A stretch of DNA of 64,000 nt from Mycolicibacterium sp. MU0053 (GCF_963378095.1 NZ_OY726397.1:1550001-1614000); one strand, 5' to 3'. Positions 27,657 to 36,286 are shown, counted from the first letter of the stretch. The notes: generated by a model not told the origin, from the sequence alone. Numbers and translations are program-made.

Positions 27657-28376
27657 TCAATACGCCAGGTCCGCGCGGTCGGCATGGTCGCGGACCAGAA
27701 GTGGGTACCGCTCCCGGTCGGGTCGAAAGATGTCGTGCGGGGAGTCGTCGAACTCGACCAGCTCGGCGCTCGGGAACAACGTCCGGTAGCGGGCCCAGGC
27801 GTCGTCATCGATGAGGCCCTCGACGCCGCTGCGTACCGCCAGCAGCGGAATCTGTAACCGGGACAGCGGTTCCCAGAACGGCCTGGCCTGTGCCGAGTCG
27901 AAGGTGCTGCGCATGGCGTGTTCATCGACACGCTCACGCACCGGCGTCCCGCGCCACCGACCGTCCAACAGGTACTGAGCCTGATCGGGGCCCAGGGCGA
28001 TTTCCTCGGGCACGTAATCGCCGATGGACAGTGACCGGACCCGGGCGGGGTACTGCAGTGTCCACCAGGTGGCGGCCGCCGTCCCGCGCGAGAACGTCAC
28101 CAGGTGTACGGGGCCCGAGGTCAGCGCGTCGATCACCGCCCCGACATCGCCGCTCAGCGTTTCCAGGTCGTAGCCGCCCGCCGGCGCGTCGCTGCGGCCG
28201 TGCCCCCGCACCTCCACCACCGCGGTGCGGCGGCCGAACGCCGGCAGCACCGCGCGGTAGTCCTCGGCCACATCGGTCATGCCGGGCACGAACACGATGG
28301 GGGCGCCGCGGTCGTCGCCGCCGGAGTCGAGGTAGTGAATGCGGACCTCGCCGTTGCGGGTGAACGCGGATATCAT
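27657..28376 (-). CDS. Alpha/beta hydrolase with FSRG nucleophile elbow
   Basis: A 239-residue hydrolase from ATG 28376, on its own transcription unit facing the operon. Oxyanion segment FVPGMTDVAEDY, GHGRSDAPAGGYD, elbow HLVTFSRGTAAATW and C-terminal DDSPHDIFRPD. The elbow lacks the first Gly of GxSxG (FSRG), as in some haloperoxidase-like and 3-oxoadipate enol-lactonase-like hydrolases. Substrate unknown. Confidence 0.75.
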   Translation of the reverse strand: MISAFTRNGEVRIHYLDSGGDDRGAPIVFVPGMTDVAEDYRAVLPAFGRRTAVVEVRGHGRSDAPAGGYDLETLSGDVGAVIDALTSGPVHLVTFSRGTAAATWWTLQYPARVRSLSIGDYVPEEIALGPDQAQYLLDGRWRGTPVRERVDEHAMRSTFDSAQARPFWEPLSRLQIPLLAVRSGVEGLIDDDAWARYRTLFPSAELVEFDDSPHDIFRPDRERYPLLVRDHADRADLAY

Positions 28377-28424
28377 CCGTCATGGATACCAGCTGGCCAC
28401 TGCGGGACCACATGCATTCCAGTC

Positions 28425-28467
28425 CGTACAACTTTTCCGTACACTGGACGTACGATGTTCTGGTACA
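28425..28467 (+). promoter_or_regulatory. RelJ (YefM-type) operator array of GTACA-like sites
   Basis: Four GTAC cores upstream of relJ: CGTACA at 28425 and 28438, CGTACG at 28449 and GGTACA at 28462, spaced 13, 11 and 13 bp. YefM antitoxins are known to bind palindromes with a TGTACA core, so this is a plausible autoregulatory operator overlapping the promoter; a -10-like TACGAT lies at 28451-28456. Confidence 0.6.
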
Positions 28468-28482
28468 TGAAGGAGTAGTCCC

Positions 28483-28764
28483 ATGACGATCAGTGCCAGC
28501 GAAGCGCGGCAACGTCTCTTTCCCTTGCTCGAACAAGTCAACACCGACCACGAACCTGTGCGCATCAGCTCCAAAGCCGGAGATGCGGTGCTGATGTCGG
28601 CGGATGACTACGACGCGTGGCAGGAGACGGTCTATCTCCTTCGCTCGCCCGAGAACGCGCGCCGCCTGATGGAGGCTGTGGCCCGCGACAAGTCTGGATC
28701 CGGCACTCCGGCGCGCGCGGCGTCGATCGGCGAACTGGAGGCATTGGCCGGCGGCCAGGAATGA
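28483..28764 (+). CDS. relJ: Antitoxin RelJ (YefM/Phd family)
   Basis: A 93-residue antitoxin and repressor. The N-terminal [19 protein letters not shown] is the Phd/YefM DNA-binding fold; the middle ([33 protein letters not shown]) matches RelJ (Rv3357) of M. tuberculosis almost residue for residue as I remember it; the C-terminal tail wraps the toxin in relatives. AAGGAG lies before ATG 28483. Its stop overlaps the toxin start (ATGA). Confidence 0.93.
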   Translation: MTISASEARQRLFPLLEQVNTDHEPVRISSKAGDAVLMSADDYDAWQETVYLLRSPENARRLMEAVARDKSGSGTPARAASIGELEALAGGQE

Positions 28765-29018
28765 GAAGTATCCACTTCGATCCCGACGCGTGGGAGGACT
28801 TCCAGTTTTGGTTGGCCGCTGATCGCAAAACCGCGCGGCGGATCACAAGGCTCATCGCAGGGATCCAACGAGACCCGTTCTCCGGCATCGGGAAACCGGA
28901 GCCCCTCAAGGGGGAACTCTCCGGCTACTGGTCTCGGCGCATCACAGACGAACACCGACTCGTCTACCGGGCTGATGAGAACGAGGTCAAGATCCTCAAA
29001 GCTCGGTACCACTACTGA
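28761..29018 (+). CDS. relK: Toxin RelK (YoeB/Txe mRNA interferase)
   Basis: Ribosome-associated endoribonuclease of the YoeB/RelE fold, 85 residues from ATG 28761, the usual length. Sequence blocks [54 protein letters not shown] and the C-terminal ARYHY carry the family's catalytic Glu/Arg/His/Tyr set. Translationally coupled to relJ. The pair looks intact and functional. Confidence 0.93.
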   Translation: MRSIHFDPDAWEDFQFWLAADRKTARRITRLIAGIQRDPFSGIGKPEPLKGELSGYWSRRITDEHRLVYRADENEVKILKARYHY

Positions 29019-29082
29019 CGCGGTCGCGGCCTTTAAATCAATCACTTGACTTAACAGCCCTTCGCGCGGTTGACTGATCTGC

Positions 29083-29781
29083 GTGACCGCCACCAAGCCG
29101 CTGCGCTCGGATCGGGCGCATGACACCCGCGCGGCGATTCTGTCCGCGGCGGAGCGGCTCTTCGCCGAACACGGCGTGTTCGCGGTGTCCAACCGCCAGG
29201 TCAGCGACCAGGCCGGGCAGGGCAACAACGCCGCCGTCGGCTACCACTTCGGCACCAAGGCCGATTTGATTCGCGCGATCGTCCGCAAGCACAACGAGCA
29301 GGTGGAGCGGTTGTGCGAGCACATGGTCGATGACGTGGAGCGCGCGGCGCAGGCCGGCCGACCCGCCGAGTTGCGCGACTGGGTGCAGTGCCTGGTGCGG
29401 CCGTTGGCCGCGCATCTGACCGCACTCACCGCGGCGGCCGGCACGTCCACCTACGCCCGATTCTCGGCGCAGCTGATGCCGGACCCGACGCACCGCGACA
29501 TCGTCTCGCAGGAGTCGCTGTCCTCGCCGTCGGTGCTGAAGATCATCCAGGGCCTCAACCGATGCCTGCCGGACATGCCCACCGAGGTGCGCATCGAGCG
29601 CAACGCGATGGCCCGGCACCTGATTCTGCACATGTTCGCCGAGCAGGAGCGCGCACTGGCCGAGGGTGACGCGACGGTCCGACCCGGCTGGGACGCCACC
29701 GCCGACGGATTGGTCGACGCCATCACTGGTCTGCTGCTGGCACCGGTAACGCAACGTCACACCCAGGGAGAGCGACCGTGA
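29083..29781 (+). CDS. TetR family regulator
   Basis: A 232-residue regulator, GTG 29083. N-terminal HTH at about residues 14-60 (TRAAILSAAERLFAEHGVFAVSNRQVSDQAG, VGYHFGTKADL), then a ligand-binding helical domain. Its stop overlaps the ferredoxin start (GTGA), so it is coexpressed with the ferredoxin and P450 and probably controls them. The 65-bp gap upstream has two TTGACT elements (29046 and 29074) but no clean palindrome that I can see. Confidence 0.85.
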   Translation: MTATKPLRSDRAHDTRAAILSAAERLFAEHGVFAVSNRQVSDQAGQGNNAAVGYHFGTKADLIRAIVRKHNEQVERLCEHMVDDVERAAQAGRPAELRDWVQCLVRPLAAHLTALTAAAGTSTYARFSAQLMPDPTHRDIVSQESLSSPSVLKIIQGLNRCLPDMPTEVRIERNAMARHLILHMFAEQERALAEGDATVRPGWDATADGLVDAITGLLLAPVTQRHTQGERP

Positions 29782-29972
29782 AAGTGACTGTGGATCAACT
29801 CAAGTGCGTATCCGCGGGCAACTGCGTCGCCAACGCGCCCGAGGTGTTCGACCAGGACGAGGACGACGGCACCGTCATCCTGCTCGACGAGAACCCGCCC
29901 GCAACCCTGGCCGGCGCGGTCCGCGACGCCGTCGCGGCCTGCCCGGCGAGCGTGATCAGCGTAGACGACTGA
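29778..29972 (+). CDS. [3Fe-4S] ferredoxin, P450 redox partner
   Basis: Small electron carrier, 64 residues, GTG 29778. Cys10, Cys16 and Cys55 are present; the position of the fourth ligand (residue 13) is Ala, the hallmark of the [3Fe-4S] ferredoxins that serve actinobacterial P450s. APEVF and CPASVI are family signatures. Sits 49 bp before the P450 gene, its probable partner. Confidence 0.88.
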   Translation: MKVTVDQLKCVSAGNCVANAPEVFDQDEDDGTVILLDENPPATLAGAVRDAVAACPASVISVDD

Positions 29973-30021
29973 CGACGTCGAAACCGCCCAGCCCCACCAG
30001 CCCGAAACAGAGGATGCCCCC

Positions 30022-31254
30022 GTGACCGAAACCCTGTCCGACACTGTGACCGACGTGCCCGAGTACCCGATGGAGCGCGCCGCCACGTGTCCCTTCGCGC
30101 CGCCGCCCGGGGTGATGGAACTCGCGGCCCAGGCGCCGCTGTCCCGGGTAAGAATCTGGAACGGCACCACGCCGTGGTTGGTCACCGGTTACGAGGTCGC
30201 CCGCGCGCTGTTCGCCGACTCCCGGGTCAGCGTCGACGACCGCAACACCGGCTTCCCGCACTGGAACGAGCACATGCTCTCCACCGTGTACAAGCGACCG
30301 CGTTCGGTGTTCACCTCCGACGCCGAGGAGCACACCCGGTTCCGTCGGATGCTGTCGCGGCCCTTCACGTTCAAGCGGGTCGAGGGTCTGCGGCCCTACA
30401 TCCAGCGGGTGACCGACGAGTGCATCGACGCGATGCTGGCCGGACCCCAGACCGCCGATGTGGTGTCGCAGCTGGCACTTCCGGTGCCCACGCAGGTCAT
30501 CAGCGAAATGCTCGGCGTCCCGTACGAGGACCACGAGTTCTTCCAGCACCACGCCAATGTCGGGTTGGCGCGCAACGCCAGCGCGGAGGACGGCCAAAAG
30601 GGTGCGATGAGCCTGCACGGCTATTTGATCGATCTGGTCAAGAAGAAGATGGAGAATCCGGCCGAGGACGCCATCTCCGACCTGGCCGAGCGGGTCACCG
30701 CGGGTGAGATCAGCGTCAAGGAGGCCGCCCAGCTGGGCACCGGGCTGTTGATCGCGGGGCATGAGACCACCGCCAACATGATCGGGATCGGTGTGCTGGC
30801 GCTGCTGGAAAACCCGGAACAGGCCGCCGTGCTGCGGGATACCGATGACCCGAAGGTGATCGCCAATGCCGCCGAGGAGCTGATGCGCTACCTGAGCATC
30901 ATTCAGAACGGGCAGCGCCGGGTTGCGCTGGAAGACATCGAGATCGCGGGTGTCACCATCAAGGCCAACGACGGCATCATCCTCGACCTGGCACCGGCCA
31001 ACTGGGACGCCGCCGCGTTCGCCGATCCCGACAAGCTCAACCTGACCCGGGACAACGCCCGCGAAGAACTGGGCTTCGGCTACGGGCGTCATCAGTGCGT
31101 CGGCATGCAGCTGGCGCGCGCGGAACTGCAGATCGTGTTCCACACGCTGCTGCGCCGCATCCCGACCATGCGGCTGGCGATCCCGTTCGACGAGGTGCCG
31201 TTCAAGCACGACCGGCTGGCGTACGGCGTCTACAGCCTGCCCATCACCTGGTAG
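30022..31254 (+). CDS. Cytochrome P450
   Basis: Haem monooxygenase, 410 residues, GTG 30022. P450 signatures: I-helix AGHETTANMI, ExxR in EELMR, and the haem loop FGYGRHQCVG with the axial cysteine; DRNTGFPHW and TSDAEEHTRFRRMLSRPFT belong to the B-C region. It belongs to the broad CYP105/107-like bacterial group; the substrate is not predictable. Electrons probably come from the adjacent [3Fe-4S] ferredoxin; no reductase gene is in the window. Confidence 0.9.
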   Translation: MTETLSDTVTDVPEYPMERAATCPFAPPPGVMELAAQAPLSRVRIWNGTTPWLVTGYEVARALFADSRVSVDDRNTGFPHWNEHMLSTVYKRPRSVFTSDAEEHTRFRRMLSRPFTFKRVEGLRPYIQRVTDECIDAMLAGPQTADVVSQLALPVPTQVISEMLGVPYEDHEFFQHHANVGLARNASAEDGQKGAMSLHGYLIDLVKKKMENPAEDAISDLAERVTAGEISVKEAAQLGTGLLIAGHETTANMIGIGVLALLENPEQAAVLRDTDDPKVIANAAEELMRYLSIIQNGQRRVALEDIEIAGVTIKANDGIILDLAPANWDAAAFADPDKLNLTRDNAREELGFGYGRHQCVGMQLARAELQIVFHTLLRRIPTMRLAIPFDEVPFKHDRLAYGVYSLPITW

Positions 31255-31272
31255 TCACCCGCACGAAACCGC

Positions 31273-31346
31273 GAGCGGCCACCCTTGTACAGAAAGCTGC
31301 GCGAGAACGTACGAGGATGAGCGCTCGCGTCGGGTGGCGGGCGCTC
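31273..31346. terminator. Convergent-gene hairpin region
   Basis: GAGCG plus GCCACCC (31273-31284) can pair with GGGTGGC and CGCTC (31332-31346) across a three-base bulge, with further GCGAG/CTCGC pairing inside. It lies between the P450 stop and the convergent quinone reductase stop, so a bidirectional terminator is likely, but there is no U-tract. Confidence 0.45.
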
Positions 31347-32319
31347 ACGCCACGTCGATGATGACCTTGCCGATCGCCTTGCGGTCGGCGACGAGGCGCA
31401 GTGCCTCGGCGGCCCGCTCCAGCGGGAAGCGCGCGCCGAGGTACGGCCGCACCGCGCCCGCGGCGAACATCGCATCCAGTTCGGCGTCGGCGGGGCCGAT
31501 CGCGTCGGGGTAGTCGCGGGCGAAGGTGCGGATCTCCATGCCGCGCACCGTGATTCCCTTCAGCAGCACCAGGTTCAGCGGGATCTTCGGGATGGTGCCG
31601 GCGGCGTAGCCCAGCGTGACGAAGGTGCCGCCGCGCCCGAGTGCCCGCAGCGCCGGTTCGGCGTAGTCGCCGCCGACCGGGTCGAGGACCACGGCCGCCC
31701 CCGCCCCCTCGGTGATCTCGCGGATGCGTTCGCGCAGGTTCTCCCGGTCGTAGTCGACGGTGGCGTGGGCACCGCGCCGCCGGCAGAGGTCCAGCTTCTC
31801 CGGTCCGGAGGCGGCGGCGATCACCCGGGCGCCCATCGCGGTGGCCAGATCGACCGCGGCCAACCCGACCCCGCCGGCCGCGCCGAGCACCACCACCGGG
31901 TCGCCGGGTTGCACGGGCGCCACCGTGCGCAACGTGTAGTACGCCGTGCGGTAGGTGACACCGAAGGCCGCGGCGTCAGCGAACTCGACGCCGACGGGCA
32001 TCCTGGTCAGCGAACTGGCCGGGGCGACAACCTGTTCGGCGAACGAGCCGACCATCACCGATCCCGATACCCGTTCGCCGGGCTGCCACCCGGAATCGGC
32101 CCCGGCGGCGAGCACCTCACCGGCGAATTCGCTGCCCGGGGAGAACGGCGGCGGAACCTTGACCTGGTAGCTGCCGGACATGAACAACACGTCGGGGAAG
32201 TTCACCGCGGCCGCACGCACCCGGACCACCACCTCGTCGGGACCCGGTGTCGGATCGGGGACCTCGGCGAGCACCAGGCTTTCGGGCGGTCCGTACTCGC
32301 GGCACAGCATGGCCTTCAT
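31345..32319 (-). CDS. Zinc-free quinone oxidoreductase (MDR family)
   Basis: Medium-chain NADPH:quinone reductase/enoyl reductase type, 324 residues from ATG 32319, overlapping the TetR stop (ATGA). N-terminal GroES-like domain (VRVRAAAVNFPDVLFMSGSY), Rossmann motif VVLGAAGGVGLAAV, no structural zinc cysteines. Likely reduces an enone or quinone intermediate. Last gene of the acyl-CoA dehydrogenase-TetR-reductase unit. Confidence 0.85.
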   Translation of the reverse strand: MKAMLCREYGPPESLVLAEVPDPTPGPDEVVVRVRAAAVNFPDVLFMSGSYQVKVPPPFSPGSEFAGEVLAAGADSGWQPGERVSGSVMVGSFAEQVVAPASSLTRMPVGVEFADAAAFGVTYRTAYYTLRTVAPVQPGDPVVVLGAAGGVGLAAVDLATAMGARVIAAASGPEKLDLCRRRGAHATVDYDRENLRERIREITEGAGAAVVLDPVGGDYAEPALRALGRGGTFVTLGYAAGTIPKIPLNLVLLKGITVRGMEIRTFARDYPDAIGPADAELDAMFAAGAVRPYLGARFPLERAAEALRLVADRKAIGKVIIDVA

Positions 32320-32930
32320 CTCTGATCCTCTCGGTGGGAGTCGATTCCGCGCATGCAGAACCGAACCAGATGTGCCACATCCGCGGGTTCGGGTTGTGCG
32401 CCCGAGCCGACGTAGCGGCGCATGGTCGCGATGGTCAGGTGGAAAATCGCGTCCGCGTCCCGGCCGGGATCCTCGCTGCCGAGCGCCGCGATGGGAGCGA
32501 TCAGCAGATCCCGCATCGGTGCCATGATCGCGTCGACGGGTTCGGTGCGCGCCAACTGCTCGGCGACGGCGCGGCTCATGCTGATCAGGTGCGGGTCCGA
32601 GACCTGCGCCAGGGCGCCGGTGATCCAGCGGGCGACCCGGTCGCCGGGGTCGTCGGCCTTGTCCATCTGATGGCCCAGATAGGAGACCACCAGCCCGATG
32701 CCCCGCTCCATCACCGCCAACAGCAGGTCGTCCTTGCCCGCGAAGTAGCGGTAGAACGCCTTCTTCGACGAACCGGCAGCCTCGACGATGTCGCTGACCC
32801 GCGGCGGCTCCGGCGCCACCCGTTGCATCACGGCGACGGCCGCGGCCAGAATGCGTTCGACCTCGCCGGTGGCCTCCCGGTGGCGGTTGTCCAGGGCGCG
32901 CTCGACGGCCTGGGCGGCCCGGGTGCTCAT
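32316..32930 (-). CDS. TetR family regulator
   Basis: A 204-residue regulator from ATG 32930, overlapping the upstream acyl-CoA dehydrogenase stop (ATGA). The HTH is around residues 25-70 (RILAAAVAVMQRV, VSDIVEAAGSSKKAFYRYFAGKDDLL). Frame upstream of 32930 is shadow of the dehydrogenase. Because it is embedded in the operon, it probably autoregulates that unit; its operator is not identified. Confidence 0.85.
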   Translation of the reverse strand: MSTRAAQAVERALDNRHREATGEVERILAAAVAVMQRVAPEPPRVSDIVEAAGSSKKAFYRYFAGKDDLLLAVMERGIGLVVSYLGHQMDKADDPGDRVARWITGALAQVSDPHLISMSRAVAEQLARTEPVDAIMAPMRDLLIAPIAALGSEDPGRDADAIFHLTIATMRRYVGSGAQPEPADVAHLVRFCMRGIDSHREDQR

Positions 32931-34240
32931 GGAGTCGGTGCGGGCGGCACCAGCGGGATCCGCTCGATGCGGTCGCCGTATTTGGTCTGCGCGGCGGCGA
33001 TCCGCACGTCCAGGAACTCGCTGGGCCACTCGGGGTCTTCGGGCTCGTAGTCCTTGAGCAGCATGCGGGCCAGGTTCACCTTGTGCGCCTCGGTCGGTCC
33101 GTCGGCCAAGCCGAGGGCGATGCCGCCGAGCAGCACATTGGTGAGCGGCAACTGCTGGGTCAGACCCATCGCGCCGTGCACCTGGATGGCGCGCAGCCCG
33201 ATCGATTTGAGGACTTGCGAGGCCAGAATCTTGCACACCCCGATCTCGGCGCGGGCGGCGTGCTCGCCAGCGGTGTCGATCAGCCAGGCGGTGTGCAGGA
33301 CGGTCAGCCGGAACTGCAGCAGCTCGGCGTAGGAGTCGGCGATCATCGCCTGGACCAATTGCTTGTCGGCCAGCGAACTGCCCTGGGTGAAGCGGCTTTT
33401 CGCACGGTGCGCCATCATGTCCAGCGCGCGCTGGGCCACCCCGATGGACCGCATGGCGTGGTGGATCCGACCGCCGGCCAGCCGTGCCTGCAGGATCTGG
33501 AAGCCGTGTCCCGGTTCGCCCAGCATCGCCGAGGCGGGCAGCCGCACGTTGTCGTAGTGGATCAGCGAGTGTCCGGCCTCGTGCGGCAGGGATCCCACCA
33601 GGTGGTGGGTGGCCTCGATGTTGACCCCGTCGGTGCCGGCCGGAATCAGGAAGGTCGAGGCGCCCCGGTGCACCGGCACGTCCGGGTCGGTGACCGCGAC
33701 GACGATGAAGAACGACGCCACCGACGCGTTCGACGAGAAGTACTTGCGGCCGTTGAGCACCCAGTGCTCACCGTCTCGGACCGCGCGGGTGGTGAACACC
33801 CGCGGATCCGAGCCGCCCTGGGGTTCGGTCATCGAGAAGCAGGAGAAGATCTCGCCGGACAGCAACCCGGCCAAGTAGCGGTCCTTCTGTTCGGCCGTAC
33901 CGAACCGGGCCAGGATCTCGGCGTTGCCGGTGTCGGGGGCCTGGGTGCCGAACACGATGGGCCCCCAACTGCTGCGCCCCAGGATCTCGTTGATCAGCGT
34001 GAGCCTGACCGCGCCGAAGCCCTGTCCGCCGAGTTCGGGGCCCAGATGCGGGGCCCACAGCCCGCGATCGCGGACCTGCTGTTTGAGCGGGTCGACGATC
34101 TTGCGGCGATCGTCGTCCAGCGGTAGGAACTCGCAGCCCGGAAAGAGCACCTCCAGTGGTTCGACCTCCGCGCGCACGAAGTCGCGGATCCAGGCCAGCT
34201 TTTCCTCGAACTCGGGCTCGGTGGAGAAATCCCACGCCAT
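32927..34240 (-). CDS. Acyl-CoA dehydrogenase, ACAD10/11-like
   Basis: FAD enzyme acting on acyl-CoA, 437 residues from ATG 34240 (AGGAG upstream). Family marks: GPELGGQGFG, FSMTEPQGGSDP, the FLIPAGTDGVNIE region, GGRIHHAMRSIGVAQRAL, and the C-terminal QVHGAMGLTQQLPL helix. The usual glutamate base is not confidently placed. The kinase-like phosphotransferase gene at 35093-36130 recalls ACAD10/ACAD11, which fuse the two domains and, in work on 4-hydroxy acids, phosphorylate and then eliminate the hydroxyl. A similar role here is inference. Confidence 0.82.
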   Translation of the reverse strand: MAWDFSTEPEFEEKLAWIRDFVRAEVEPLEVLFPGCEFLPLDDDRRKIVDPLKQQVRDRGLWAPHLGPELGGQGFGAVRLTLINEILGRSSWGPIVFGTQAPDTGNAEILARFGTAEQKDRYLAGLLSGEIFSCFSMTEPQGGSDPRVFTTRAVRDGEHWVLNGRKYFSSNASVASFFIVVAVTDPDVPVHRGASTFLIPAGTDGVNIEATHHLVGSLPHEAGHSLIHYDNVRLPASAMLGEPGHGFQILQARLAGGRIHHAMRSIGVAQRALDMMAHRAKSRFTQGSSLADKQLVQAMIADSYAELLQFRLTVLHTAWLIDTAGEHAARAEIGVCKILASQVLKSIGLRAIQVHGAMGLTQQLPLTNVLLGGIALGLADGPTEAHKVNLARMLLKDYEPEDPEWPSEFLDVRIAAAQTKYGDRIERIPLVPPAPTP

Positions 34241-34260
34241 GTGCTGCTCCTATCTGTTGG

Positions 34261-34318
34261 CGAGCAGACACAAACTTGCACGTTTCGCCTCGATTCAGGG
34301 CGACTTTGTGTCTGCTCG
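34261..34318. terminator. Long inverted repeat between SDR and acyl-CoA dehydrogenase genes
   Basis: Perfect 14-bp arms CGAGCAGACACAAA (34261-34274) and its complement (34305-34318), with a nested TCGCC/GGCGA stem (34284-34288, 34298-34302). Lies 12 bp after the SDR stop and 20 bp before the dehydrogenase start on the minus strand. No U-tract; it may be a terminator or a dispersed palindromic element. Confidence 0.6.
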
Positions 34319-34329
34319 GCAAGGTTTTG

Positions 34330-35091
34330 TCAGGGAATCCCGCCGTCGGCCCGCAGGATTGAACCGGTGGTGAAACTCGAGGCGTCCGACATCAGAAACA
34401 GGGCGGCGCCGATGATCTCGTCCGGATTGCCGGCCCGCTGCAGGGCCGCGGCACCGAACGGGTTCTGGGTGCCCTCGAAGTTCCAGGCCTTGCTGATATC
34501 GGTCAGGAACGGACCCGGCATCAGGGTGTTCACCCGCACCGTCGGTCCGAACGCCTGCGCGAGGCCCTCGGTCATCGCGTTGAGTCCGGCCTTGGAGGCC
34601 GCGTACGGAATGAAGCTGGGGTGCGGACGCAGCGAACCGTGGGTGCTGACGTTGATGATCACCCCGCCGCCGGCGGCCACCATCTGCTCGCCGATCAGCG
34701 CCGAAAGCCGAAACGGCCCTTTGAGGTTGAGGTTCACCACGGCGTCGAACAGCTTCTCGGTGACGTCGGTCTGCTTCTCGTAGACCGGAGACATGCCGGC
34801 ATTGTTCACCAGGACGTCGACCTTGCCGAACCGCTGGTAGGCGGCGTCGACCAAGCCGTCGAGTTCGTCCCAGCGTCCGACGTGGACCGCGTAGGGCAGT
34901 GCGGCGCGGCCGGTCTCGGCCTCGATCTCGGCGGCGGTGGCCTGGCAGGCGTCGATCTTGCGACTGGCGATCACCACATCGGCACCGCAGCGTGCCGCGG
35001 CAAACGCCATCTCGCGACCCAATCCGCGGCTGCCGCCGGTGATCAACACCACCCGGTCGGTCAAGTCGAAAAGCTGTTCCGCGTAGCCCAT
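34330..35091 (-). CDS. SDR family oxidoreductase
   Basis: Classical short-chain dehydrogenase, 253 residues from ATG 35091, one base after the phosphotransferase stop. Cofactor site VLITGGSRGLGREM, NNAG, the INVSTHGS serine region, and YAASK; the end TTGSILRADGGIP is typical of the FabG-like group. Probably oxidises a hydroxyl of the substrate processed by the neighbouring phosphotransferase and acyl-CoA dehydrogenase. Confidence 0.82.
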   Translation of the reverse strand: MGYAEQLFDLTDRVVLITGGSRGLGREMAFAAARCGADVVIASRKIDACQATAAEIEAETGRAALPYAVHVGRWDELDGLVDAAYQRFGKVDVLVNNAGMSPVYEKQTDVTEKLFDAVVNLNLKGPFRLSALIGEQMVAAGGGVIINVSTHGSLRPHPSFIPYAASKAGLNAMTEGLAQAFGPTVRVNTLMPGPFLTDISKAWNFEGTQNPFGAAALQRAGNPDEIIGAALFLMSDASSFTTGSILRADGGIP

Positions 35092-35092
35092 T

Positions 35093-36130
35093 TCAGGAAC
35101 CTCCGCCCGCGCGGGCCAGCTCGGCCGCGGTGGTCATCAACTGCGGGACCATCGTTCCCATCGCGGCGGCGACCGCGGGGTCGACGCGGCTGTTGGGGGC
35201 CAGCGATGCCGCATACGTCTTCTCGAGCATGATCCCCAGCTTCCAGTTGGCCAGCACCAGGTAGTACTGGATTTCGTCGGTGCTGCGGCCGCTGATCAAC
35301 TCGTAATGCTCCAGCAGGGCGCTGCGGGTCGGCATTCCGGACATGTCCAGGTAAAAGCCGTCGCTGCTGGGATTCTCGCCGTCGTAGCCGAGCAGCGCCC
35401 AACCCAGGTCCAGCAGGGGGTCACCGATGGTGGTCATCTCCCAGTCGACGATCGCGGCGAGGCGCGCGGGTGCGCCGTGGGCGTACATCACGTTGGCGAA
35501 CTGATAGTCGCCGTGCATGATGCCCGGCGTGTAGTGCGCCGGCCGGTTGCGCCGGAGCCAGTCCGCGGCGACGTCCAGGCCGGGCAGTTCGCGGACCTGG
35601 TATGCGGACAGGAAATTCAGCCAGCGGTCGACCTGACGTTCGTGGAACCCGTCGGGCCGACCGAACCCCTCGAGGCCCTGTGCTCGCCAATCGACGGCGG
35701 CGAGCCTGGCCGCGCCCTCGACGAGTTGGAACGCCAGTCCGGCGCGGGCGCCGAGATCGGTGTCGAACGGCGGTTGCCAGCCTCCGCTCATCGGACTCCA
35801 GCCGTCGATCTCGGCCATCACGTAGAACGGCTTGCCCACCACGGCGCCGGTGTCGTCGGCGGCGATGAGCCGTGCGTGGGGGACGTCGGTGCCCGACAGC
35901 GCGCGAACTAGCCGGATCTCGCGGAGCAACCCGTCCCGGCGGGCTGCGTCGGCGCGCGCGCCTGGCATCCGCAACACCATGCGCTCGTCGCCGCGGCGGA
36001 CCCGGTACAGCAGGTTCTGGGAGCCGCCGGTCAACACTTCGAGCACCGGACGCTCGCCGTGGCCGGGCGCGTTCTGCTCGTCGAGCCAATGCCCCAGGAC
36101 GTCGGAGTCGATGTCGGTGGTGTGTGCCAT
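35093..36130 (-). CDS. APH/FadE36-type phosphotransferase
   Basis: Kinase-fold enzyme of the aminoglycoside phosphotransferase superfamily, 345 residues from ATG 36130 (the frame reaches 36163). N-lobe GGSQNLLYRV and VLRMPG; catalytic loop IMHGDYQFANVM with His206, Asp208, Asn213; metal-binding VDWEMTTIGDPLLDLG with Asp229. All catalytic residues are intact. Relatives next to acyl-CoA dehydrogenases (FadE36 in M. tuberculosis, LvaA in Pseudomonas levulinate use, the N-domain of ACAD10/11) act in hydroxyacyl-CoA catabolism, and the same role fits here. Confidence 0.82.
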   Translation of the reverse strand: MAHTTDIDSDVLGHWLDEQNAPGHGERPVLEVLTGGSQNLLYRVRRGDERMVLRMPGARADAARRDGLLREIRLVRALSGTDVPHARLIAADDTGAVVGKPFYVMAEIDGWSPMSGGWQPPFDTDLGARAGLAFQLVEGAARLAAVDWRAQGLEGFGRPDGFHERQVDRWLNFLSAYQVRELPGLDVAADWLRRNRPAHYTPGIMHGDYQFANVMYAHGAPARLAAIVDWEMTTIGDPLLDLGWALLGYDGENPSSDGFYLDMSGMPTRSALLEHYELISGRSTDEIQYYLVLANWKLGIMLEKTYAASLAPNSRVDPAVAAAMGTMVPQLMTTAAELARAGGGS

Positions 36131-36267
36131 GGAACCCCTCACTCTCGATTGGGAGACTAGCATTCTCCATCCCGGAAACCGAGAGTCTCGCCATGGGCGC
36201 GATGGCGGGTGTGTGCGAATATCGAACGGGAGTCATGCGCGCGCAGGTGGGGCGACCCGAAGAATGC

Positions 36268-36286
36268 GTTCTCGAAAAAAGAGAAC
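36268..36286. promoter_or_regulatory. Palindromic operator candidate (RTTCTC-N7-GAGAAY)
   Basis: GTTCTC at 36268-36273, seven bases (all but the first are A), GAGAAC at 36281-36286: a perfect inverted repeat with the same spacing as the sites at 9332, 11744 and 50866. Located between divergent catabolic units. Confidence 0.65.

Noticed and set aside
28377..31254. Genomic island boundaries around relJK
   Set aside because: No integrase, tRNA, direct repeats or obvious composition change were seen, so island status is not supported from sequence alone.
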